Translations under genes and position numbers: made by a program
In this document: piece by piece, positions 9,351-16,404 of the stretch
Position numbering within the stretch: position 1 is the first letter of the stretch
Layout of the letters: each line of letters begins with the position of its first letter
Notes under the pieces: generated by a model
What the model was told of the DNA's origin: nothing
Database searches by the model: none
Seen by the model: only the letters and a program-made list of their open reading frames with translations
Assembly (NCBI RefSeq): GCF_000002875.2
Contig: NC_009393.2
Span: forward strand, 160,001 to 187,500
Direction: 5' to 3'
DNA length: 27,500 nucleotides
Origin: Leishmania infantum JPCM5
Taxonomy: Eukaryota; Euglenozoa; Kinetoplastea; Trypanosomatida; Trypanosomatidae

Positions 9351-11258
9351 ATGGCGTGTTTCGCTGCCGTCGAGGCCCCAGAGCTGCCGCCTGGTATGGA
9401 TCCGGCCTACTACGCCCTCAGCCTGCTGCGTCGGCGTAGGCTGGAGGAGTGCATCAAGGTCTCCACCCACTACCTCACTCTGGCCACCACCCCGAAGTGC
9501 GCTGGCTCTCCAACAGGCGCCACGGCTACAACACCGCCCAGCGCCGGCTTCATGGATGAGAGCATGTGGTTCATCCAGACCAAGGCGATGGTGCTGCAGA
9601 GCTGGTACGACGATGCAGAAATCGAGGATGACGGTGTCGATGACGTGCTCATGGAAGGTGAGCAGGCCGTCGTAAGCACGTTGCACCGGCCCAACACGTC
9701 CCTACGGGCGGCGCGGCAGGGCACCGCAGGCGGCGGTACGGCTGCTGGCGCTGTTGGTCGCGCTGGTCGACTTGGAACGTCAGCCGGCGGTGGCCGGCCA
9801 GTGAGCAGCCGCTACGGCTACGCGCGGCCTGGCACGCTGCAGAACCGTCCCGGCTCCGTCCGCAGCGGTCCGGATGGCACGGCGGTGCGTCCTGTCACCG
9901 GCCGCTTCGTTCGGATCGGCACTGCCTCCCTGCGGTCCGTAACAGGTGGGCCGCACATCAACTTGCAGGCACTCAACCTTGAGCGCTACGCGCAGGAGAA
10001 GCCAATGGTAGCCAAACTGCTCTGCGACTACCTCCTCTACGTCGAGCACAAGCCCAAAATGGCATTGGAGCTCTGCACGGCAGCGCTGCGCCCAGTCAAG
10101 CCTGTGACGACGCCAGCAATCCCGCTGCCTTCAGCGCCCGGCGTTGCTGCCAAGCTGCCCATGGGCGTCGCTGCCGGAGCCGGCGTGGGTCCATCGTCCC
10201 TGCCCCCTCCCGGGAAGACCGCCGCGGTGTCTGCGGCGCAGGAGCAGGTCGGCATAGCGAACACGAATGACTGGTGGTGGAAGGCGCGCCTGGCCAAGGC
10301 GAACTACCAGCTGGGGCTGCTGCGGGAGGCGGAGAAGTACCTCAAAGCCGCTCTCTTCGACTCACCAACCAGCACCAGCGTCGGAGCAGGGATGTTAGCG
10401 AAGGAGTCGAAGGCGTGGCCAGGCGGTGACGGTAGTGGCGGCGGCTTTCAAAAGGGCCGTGCCTTCGCCAACTACAACACAAGCGTGGTCATGCAACTGG
10501 GCAAGGTGTACCTCAAGATGGACCAGCCACTGACAGCTCTCGAGACATACGAGGCGGCGCTCGAGGTGAACCCGGTTGACCACCACATAGTCCTCTGCTG
10601 TGCGCGTCTACGCGACGAGCTGCATGAGCCCGGCACCGCCTACGACCTCTACAACCAAGTGCTGCACCTCGATAGCAGCAATATCGAGGCCATCGCCTGC
10701 ATCGGCGCGCACCTCTTCTACGAGCGCAACCAACCAGAGCTGGCGCTGCGCTACTACCGCCGCCTGCTGCAGATGGGCTTGCACACGTCAGAGGTGTGGA
10801 CGAACATGGGACTCTGCGCCTTCTACACGTTCCAGATGGAGCTTAGTCTGCGCTGCCTGTCCCATGCGCTAGCGCTATGCAAGGAGGACAGTCAGCGCGC
10901 AGATGTGTGGTACAACATCGGGCACGTGGGCATCGGGATGGGCAACATGGCCTTCGCTGAGCGCGCCTTCCGTCTTGCCGTCAGTGCCGACGTCACGCAC
11001 GCCGAGGCGCTGAACAACCTGGCGGTGTTGGCCTACGAGAAAAGAAAGGAGAAGACCGGGCGTCGCCTCCTCGACACGGCGGTGCTCGTGGCGCCGGGAC
11101 TGACGGAGGCGCTGTACAACACCGCCGTCATCTCCTTCCAGGCAGGTGAGCTGGAGTTGTCGTATCAGATGGTGATGCGGGTGCTGGAGGCAGAACCAGA
11201 CCACCCGGAGGCGGTGGTGCTACAAGGCAAGCTGCGCGAGCGCTTCCTCGCGATTTAG
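9351..11258 (+). CDS. BBS8: BBS8 (TTC8), TPR subunit of the BBSome
   Basis: The 635-residue product aligns by eye along its whole length with BBS8/TTC8. The N-terminus has MDPAYYALSLLRRRRLEECI, the acidic IEDDGVDDVLMEGE segment, PRP-like RPNTSL, a run of RPGT/RPGS/RPVTGRF elements (about 160-190) and GRFVRIGTAS, all typical of this family. Then follow TPR repeats from DWWWK (Trp308-310) to the end, including EAIACIGAHLFY, ALRYYRRLLQMG, DVWYNIGHV and HAEALNNLAVLAYE. BBS8 is a scaffold subunit of the BBSome, the coat that moves membrane proteins through the cilium or flagellum with intraflagellar transport. The protein is longer than the human one because of Ala/Gly/Pro-rich insertions at about 250-300 and 346-372. 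The frame extends upstream to 9330 only through a TTG codon; the first ATG is 9351. Confidence is high. Confidence 0.95.
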   Translation: MACFAAVEAPELPPGMDPAYYALSLLRRRRLEECIKVSTHYLTLATTPKCAGSPTGATATTPPSAGFMDESMWFIQTKAMVLQSWYDDAEIEDDGVDDVLMEGEQAVVSTLHRPNTSLRAARQGTAGGGTAAGAVGRAGRLGTSAGGGRPVSSRYGYARPGTLQNRPGSVRSGPDGTAVRPVTGRFVRIGTASLRSVTGGPHINLQALNLERYAQEKPMVAKLLCDYLLYVEHKPKMALELCTAALRPVKPVTTPAIPLPSAPGVAAKLPMGVAAGAGVGPSSLPPPGKTAAVSAAQEQVGIANTNDWWWKARLAKANYQLGLLREAEKYLKAALFDSPTSTSVGAGMLAKESKAWPGGDGSGGGFQKGRAFANYNTSVVMQLGKVYLKMDQPLTALETYEAALEVNPVDHHIVLCCARLRDELHEPGTAYDLYNQVLHLDSSNIEAIACIGAHLFYERNQPELALRYYRRLLQMGLHTSEVWTNMGLCAFYTFQMELSLRCLSHALALCKEDSQRADVWYNIGHVGIGMGNMAFAERAFRLAVSADVTHAEALNNLAVLAYEKRKEKTGRRLLDTAVLVAPGLTEALYNTAVISFQAGELELSYQMVMRVLEAEPDHPEAVVLQGKLRERFLAI

Positions 11259-11875
11259 ACACGCCACCTGGTCGATCAGCGCCTTCCCCACCGCTGCTGC
11301 TGCTGCTGCAGCTGCAGTTTCGGGTACTCGCCCACACACGCACACGCACACACCACCACCACCTGCATATGCGGTGTTCTATGAAGCGGGGCACGCGCAA
11401 GCATCATGACTAGAGCACCGTGCGTATGTGTGTGCGCGTGCGCACGTGCGCTTGTATAGCAATGCTGTGATAGCCTGTGCGTGGCCACACCCGCGAATAC
11501 GCAGCGCATACCGCCAACGTGCACGCAGAGAAGAACAGCGCGGCGGAGCTGTGAGGCAGTGAGTTGAGGTGCCGCCACCGATTTTCCACCATGACTACCA
11601 CGTGTCCGACCACAAGCTTGTGGTGTGCGATACGCAAAGTTATAAGGGCTACTCTCACCGCGCGTGTGCTTCTGCCACTTCACGGCACAGTGGCAACAGT
11701 GGAACTCCAGCAACCTCCGCTCGCCTCCCTCCTCCTCCTCCTATTACTCTCCCTGGCGCGCGCACACACACACGCCAAAGGAAGCGCGGCCGTCGTACAG
11801 ACGCGCTTCGTTAGCAGCGTCAGTGTCTCCCCGCGCACGGGCGCAGACAGGCAGGCACGCACACGTGTGGCTTTG
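11259..11875. other. Intergenic spacer downstream of BBS8
   Basis: Probable 3' UTR and spacer. It has a CTG/CAG-like patch just after the stop (about 11292-11315), a CA-rich segment at 11331-11356 and another at about 11761-11775, plus CT-rich sequence at about 11717-11755. No gene is supported on either strand. Confidence 0.55.
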
Positions 11876-11893
11876 CCCGATCAGTTGATCGGG
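11876..11893. repeat. 8-bp perfect inverted repeat with 2-base centre, beside a splice signal
   Basis: CCCGATCA and TGATCGGG (arms 11876-11883 and 11886-11893) are exact reverse complements separated by GT. In RNA the innermost pair would probably open to give a 4-base loop. It sits five bases upstream of a strong polypyrimidine tract. Confidence 0.75.
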
Positions 11894-11898
11894 GGCTG

Positions 11899-11966
11899 TT
11901 TTTCTCTTCCTCCTCCCCACCCCCACCCCCGCTCCCGTGCTGGAGGACGGCGGACATCACCTACAG
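11899..11966 (+). promoter_or_regulatory. Polypyrimidine tract and spliced-leader acceptor for the coiled-coil gene
   Basis: A long T then C/T-rich tract (11899-11940) is followed by AGs at 11944-11945 and, in better context, CCTACAG at 11965-11966. The resulting leader of about 242-263 bases has no ATG before 12208 and would contain the GT repeat. Later AGs at 12061-12062 and 12120-12121 are alternatives; the AG at 12205-12206 is too close to the start codon. Confidence 0.5.
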
Positions 11967-12063
11967 CATCGTGCCGCGGTATCCTGGGTCTTTGCAATCT
12001 CTTTGACCCCGTACGAGCGGCTGCACGCGCTCCCTTAGATATAGACGTCACCATCATTGCAGT

Positions 12064-12064
<1 letters not shown>

Positions 12065-12105
<41 letters not shown>
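12065..12105 (+). repeat. (GT)20 dinucleotide microsatellite
   Basis: An uninterrupted alternating GT run of 41 bases, the longest pure dinucleotide repeat in the window, about 100 bases before the start of the coiled-coil gene. It likely lies in that gene's leader if the 11966 acceptor is used. GU-rich RNA binds several RNA-binding protein families, and length variation between strains would be expected. Confidence 0.95.
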
Positions 12106-12109
<4 letters not shown>

Positions 12110-12207
12110 AAACGCTCGTAGAAGGAGATCTGACGCCTGCGTCGCTCCCCTCACCTCCCCCACCACCACCACCCCTCTATCCCGCACATATTTCCCACTT
12201 TTCGAGA

Positions 12208-15200
12208 ATGAGCATCGCTCCCCGAGACCCTCGCCAGCCGCCACTGGCGACGATCGCCACCCTCAGCAACGCTGGGCACGTGACCTCTCCCACGCCGAGC
12301 ATCAGCGCCGCACGTGGCGCGTCGCCGCCAGCGCAGCCTTACCTGCACCACACCACACCATCCCGTAGCAACGCCCAGCTGCTGGCCGGCATGAGCCCCA
12401 CCACCATGTCTTTCCTCTCAGGGCTGTCCGCCGGCCTTGCTCCAGGGACGCCGAGAGTCGCTGGCGTAGGGGCGACCGTCGAGCCGCCGATGGAGAAGAG
12501 CACTGGTGATGGGGCGCGCCAAAGCCCATTGGGTGCAGCATCAGCAGCGGCCGTTGCAACAAGCGACGATATTCTACGTGGCATCTACAACGAGAAGCTG
12601 CAGGCCAGCGTCCGAAGCATCATCACGACTCTCACGACGGAGCTGCCGCAGGACCACATTTTCCTTCAGCTGCTTGCGGACCCGACGACGCTGCAATACT
12701 GCAAAGTGCGTCTCACTGAGGTCGTTGAAGGATTCCTGTACTCGACGCAGGCAGAGCAGTACCATACACTAGCCACCGAGCTCGCCCGAGGCGAGCGGGA
12801 CTGTGCGCTGCTGCGCCAGCGAATCGAAGAGCTCGAGGCCGCGCTGGCGGTGGCGAGTGCGCCGGTCCGATCACCAACGCCGCCGCGGCAGGGGTTCTCG
12901 TCGCACGGAGGGAAAAGCGGCACCTGCGACGGCCACGCTCACCCGGCGGCGCCGGCGGGTTCGTCGTGGACCTCGTCGCCTACCATGATGCCCGCACCGG
13001 CAGCGGCAGCCCCAACCACCTCCTCGGTCTCCCCCAGCATCCCTGCCAACCCCATGGAAAACGAGGAGGCGCGCCGCGAGCTGCTCCGTGTTCTCGAACA
13101 AGCCACGCACGACCAGGAGCTGCTCCGCTGCACCCAAGCGCTGCAAGCGGTCAGCAAAGTAGTCGACGTCGCCCAAGACGAGTCGCGCTGCGACGACAAG
13201 TACTTCTTCGAGGGGGAACTGCTAGGCGAGCTGTACAAGTGCGTCCACTCGCTGCTGCACTACGTCGACGGCGCACTGGAGAGTCAGGAACGACTGCGAT
13301 GCGAAATCCAGGAGCAGCAGCAGCACTGGTTGCACGGCGTCGCCGCGGAGAGCAGCCACCAGGATATCGATGACGGCGCCGCCGCTGGTAGTGCGGTGAG
13401 CGCCGACCGCTCTGCATCAGTCTCCGCCGGCACAAAGGACAGCGGTACTCGTGGAGTGTTGGTCTCCGGCTATTCGACGCCGCGACATCCGCAGGTGTCA
13501 TTGGGAAACGCGGGCACGGCGCTGATGAGCAGCGCCGTCGGCTCTCGCTTTTCGTCAGCCTCCTCCCCTGCCGCTGCTGATCACACACGCCCCATCCAGC
13601 AGCAACGGAAGCGGCTGCAGCGACTGGCAGAGCAGCTGCGAGAAGGACAGCAGCACGCCAGTCAGGTGCTCCAGACGCTGGCGCACATGGAGAGCGCGCG
13701 TCGTCGTGAGGTGGCGCAGCTGGAGATGGCAGTGGCCGCCGCGCGCGAAGAGGCGGCCGTCGCCACCAGCGCGGCAGAGAGCGCGCGGCAGGTGAAGGAG
13801 AATTCGGAGCGGCTGCACGCCGAGCACGCGGCCTTTGTCGCCAGAGAGCGGACGGAGCTGCGCGACCAGCTGGCTGATGTGCATGCGCAGCTGGCAGCAG
13901 CGACACAAGACGTACACGCGGCGCGGCGTGAGTTGCGCAGCGCCACAAGTAGAGCCGAAGCGGCGGAAGAGAGAGAGAAAGACCTCGCCGCAGAGCTGGC
14001 TGCCCTCAAGGCTGCCATGGCGCGCCGCGACGCGGAATGGCAAGAGCAGAAAGCCGACCGCGTCGCTCGGCAGGCCGAGCTGACTGCTCTCAAAGCCGTG
14101 CATCAGTCCACCGTCGACGCCCTTCAGGATGCCGCACGGGAACTGCTGTGTCTGCGCGTAGAGGGAACAATGGCGGGTCTTAGCGCTCTCTACCAGGAAG
14201 CGAAGGCCGCCAAGGCGGAGTTGCTAGAGCGCGAAGGCTATCGACCTCTCTCCCACCGATGCAGCATTGCTGTAGCAACGCAGCAGGAAGTTGTGCGGCA
14301 TGCACAGGTGCAGTCTCAGCTGGCCGAATCGGCGCAGGCAGAGCAGGCAGTGGCTCAGCGTGGGTGCATGGATGCACTTGGCATGCTGCTGCGCTCCATG
14401 TGGGCAGATGAGGCTATCGAGTCTGCGCTCACACCGTCGTCCGCGAGCACAGCCGCACTGGTTGTCACTGGGACTCACTTGACAGACGGCAAGGACGCGA
14501 GAGAAGCACCCAGAGGCGGCCGCACACGCCGCGGCAGTCGCACCGGCAGTTGTGGCAGCACCACCAGCGGCAACGCGGAAGACCCTGGTGCAGAGAATCC
14601 AAGAAGTTCGCACGGCTACCGCCTTCCCCAAACGCTGGCAGGACTCTGCACCTCCCTGGAGTACGCCTACAACAACGTCCGTGCCCGGCACCGTGCCAGA
14701 CAGCAGACGATCGACTCGCTGCGCGCTGCGCTGGTGAGCAAGGACATCGAACTGCGCGCGGCACAGGCCAGCGATGCACAGCTGCGAGAGCTGTTGAAGG
14801 CAGAGCAGGCCAAGGAGGAGCAATGGAAGGCAGAGATGGCGCAGCTTAGTGATCAAAACCCGATGCGAGGGCTGCTCGCCCGGCAGGAAAGGCTGTTGAA
14901 GGCCGTCAGCGATGAGCGCAACGAGCTGCGCCGACTGTGGAACCAACTGAGTGGCGACTACATCGCCCTGGAGCAGCGCAACGGCGCCTTGCACGCGCGG
15001 TGTGCCGAGAAGGAGCACGAAAACGCACGGCTGAACGGAATGTTGCGACGCGGCGGTACGCCGACCACCCCAGCCGGCCCTCGTCGCAAAGACGCCGCTT
15101 CCTGCAGTGCCGCGCGAGGCCCACCCGCGATCCCGGCAGCCGCGGAAGCCGCGCCAAGGCTGTCGGCGCTGGCAACGGCAGCGGCGCCGCTCGGGACCTC

Positions 15201-15294
15201 GGCCGATCGCCCAACCTCCACATTGGGGTCCGACTCTTCCTCTCCCTCGCACACCAACTCCACCGAAGCCTTGTCGAATCAAGTGCCCGAGTAG
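12208..15294 (+). CDS. Coiled-coil protein of unknown function
   Basis: I do not recognise this 1028-residue protein. Residues 1-125 are Pro/Ser/Ala-rich. A compact segment at about 125-210 (NEKLQASVRSIITTLTTEL through VRLTEVVEGFLYS) looks folded and leads into a short coiled coil. After a low-complexity stretch, a second ordered segment at about 283-380 (ELLRVLEQATHDQELL and YKCVHSLLHYVDGALESQE) appears. A long heptad-rich coiled coil follows at about 463-677, rich in Ala, Glu, Arg and Gln, then helical sequence, a basic Gly/Ser linker at about 750-805, and a third coiled coil at about 805-947. The C-terminal 80 residues are Ala/Pro/Ser-rich. No enzyme motif, signal peptide or membrane span is visible. 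The architecture suits a cytoskeletal, basal-body or tethering protein, but that is a guess. The start is the first ATG; the open frame extends upstream only through the translated GT repeat. Confidence 0.85.
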   Translation: MSIAPRDPRQPPLATIATLSNAGHVTSPTPSISAARGASPPAQPYLHHTTPSRSNAQLLAGMSPTTMSFLSGLSAGLAPGTPRVAGVGATVEPPMEKSTGDGARQSPLGAASAAAVATSDDILRGIYNEKLQASVRSIITTLTTELPQDHIFLQLLADPTTLQYCKVRLTEVVEGFLYSTQAEQYHTLATELARGERDCALLRQRIEELEAALAVASAPVRSPTPPRQGFSSHGGKSGTCDGHAHPAAPAGSSWTSSPTMMPAPAAAAPTTSSVSPSIPANPMENEEARRELLRVLEQATHDQELLRCTQALQAVSKVVDVAQDESRCDDKYFFEGELLGELYKCVHSLLHYVDGALESQERLRCEIQEQQQHWLHGVAAESSHQDIDDGAAAGSAVSADRSASVSAGTKDSGTRGVLVSGYSTPRHPQVSLGNAGTALMSSAVGSRFSSASSPAAADHTRPIQQQRKRLQRLAEQLREGQQHASQVLQTLAHMESARRREVAQLEMAVAAAREEAAVATSAAESARQVKENSERLHAEHAAFVARERTELRDQLADVHAQLAAATQDVHAARRELRSATSRAEAAEEREKDLAAELAALKAAMARRDAEWQEQKADRVARQAELTALKAVHQSTVDALQDAARELLCLRVEGTMAGLSALYQEAKAAKAELLEREGYRPLSHRCSIAVATQQEVVRHAQVQSQLAESAQAEQAVAQRGCMDALGMLLRSMWADEAIESALTPSSASTAALVVTGTHLTDGKDAREAPRGGRTRRGSRTGSCGSTTSGNAEDPGAENPRSSHGYRLPQTLAGLCTSLEYAYNNVRARHRARQQTIDSLRAALVSKDIELRAAQASDAQLRELLKAEQAKEEQWKAEMAQLSDQNPMRGLLARQERLLKAVSDERNELRRLWNQLSGDYIALEQRNGALHARCAEKEHENARLNGMLRRGGTPTTPAGPRRKDAASCSAARGPPAIPAAAEAAPRLSALATAAAPLGTSADRPTSTLGSDSSSPSHTNSTEALSNQVPE

Positions 15295-16088
15295 CGAGAG
15301 TCGCTCGACTGTCTGCCCGATGGGAGGCAGACGGAGAGGAGGGGGGGGGGTCGGGCGGAGCTCGATGTCCGGCCACAGCAACGCTGCGTGTTTGCCTTGT
15401 CCGTGGTGCGCGTGTCTGTGCGTTGTCGGTTTAGGGCTCAGTATGGCGCTCTTGTGTTCTCTCTCACACAAGCGCATGTGGACACCTCCCCTCCTCCTCC
15501 TTCACCAGCACGCATGGTCTTTTCGACTGAATCGCCATCAAGTGCCCGCACCAACGGATTTGCGTGCTTGCTAGGACGTAACGATGCATACAGGGGTGTG
15601 CGTGCGCGTGTGGCCGCGGGCATACCACAGTGTATCCCCTCTGCGTCCTCTCCGAAAGGCAGCGCGCATGTGTCACCGTGCCATCGATGCACGCCCACCA
15701 CTTGAGGCGCTCTAGTCAGGCACCTCGCTCGTCACGCACACTCCTCCCTCTCTACCTCCCTCTTCTCCATCCTCATGATGCTTGCACCTCCCTGTATCGT
15801 AAGCATTATCGTGTGCCGCAGCAGCAGCCGAGCCTGTAGCTGAGCAAGCGTGCAGCGCAAGGAACTGCACACGCAGGCTGAGCAGTTCGGCCATTCCTCT
15901 CGGTGCGCCTCATCCGCTGTGCCGGTGCATGGAAGAAGCCCCGCTCACACTCGCCGGTCACATCATTGTCGTTCTCTCTCACACGCACGCATACACAGCA
16001 TTCCCCGCACCCGCTCGCCACACCATCACACGGAGATACGCACACGCACACGCGCACGCGCACCTCCTGTCTATACTCGCCTCCAGCA
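15295..16088. other. Intergenic spacer between the coiled-coil and MON2-like genes
   Basis: No gene is supported. A run of ten G lies at 15341-15350, about 50 bases after the stop codon. CA- and CT-rich tracts appear at about 15456-15505, 15740-15775 and 15977-16062. The open frame of the MON2-like gene reaches back to 15903 from a GTG but holds no ATG before 16380, and its translation there is His-Thr repeat sequence. Confidence 0.55.
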
Positions 16089-16129
16089 TTTTTCTTTTCC
16101 TTCCCGTTTTCGTGTCTGCTTCGCTGCAG
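16089..16129 (+). promoter_or_regulatory. Polypyrimidine tract and spliced-leader acceptor for the MON2-like gene
   Basis: A T-rich tract (TTTTTCTTTTCCTTCCC followed by GTTTTCG and TGCTTCG) ends in CTGCAG with AG at 16128-16129. This has the textbook order and spacing for trypanosomatid trans-splicing and predicts a leader of about 250 bases. Confidence 0.65.
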
Positions 16130-16335
16130 ACCTTTGCTTGCTTGTGTAGTCCTCGCTCTCGCTCTCGCGCGCGCGTCGCTGATTTTCCTCGAACGCCACG
16201 GTGCTGCCCCCGCCCGTCCATCTGTGCGTGCGTGCGTCGTCGCTGCATCGCCTCTGCCTCGTGCCCGCTCGCCCTCTTTATTCGTCTTTACGGCGCTTCG
16301 CGGCGCTGCTGCGTCACGGTGCCGTGCGCCGGCAC

Positions 16336-16404
16336 ATGCGCACGCACACACGCGCCCACCCTCATCCTTCGCCTTCATCATGGCTTCCTATTGGTGGCCG
16401 CTAG
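16336..16404 (+). other. Upstream ORF overlapping the MON2-like start codon
   Basis: An ATG at 16336 opens a 22-codon frame ending in TAG at 16402-16404. It is out of frame with the main ATG at 16380 and runs past it. If the 16129 acceptor is used, this is the only ATG ahead of the main start on the message, and scanning ribosomes would meet it first. It may lower translation of the main frame, or be bypassed by leaky scanning or a downstream acceptor. Confidence 0.5.

Noticed and set aside
12067..12207. N-terminal extension of the coiled-coil protein through a Cys-Val repeat
   Set aside because: There is no ATG upstream of 12208 in this frame, and the extension is simply the translated GT repeat.
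14224..15477. 417-codon - strand frame opposite the coiled-coil gene
   Set aside because: It is antisense to a well-supported coiled-coil frame; long antisense frames are expected in GC-rich coding DNA.
15903..16379. 159-residue N-terminal extension of the MON2-like protein
   Set aside because: It contains no ATG, crosses the splice acceptor at 16129 and translates CA repeats into His-Thr sequence.
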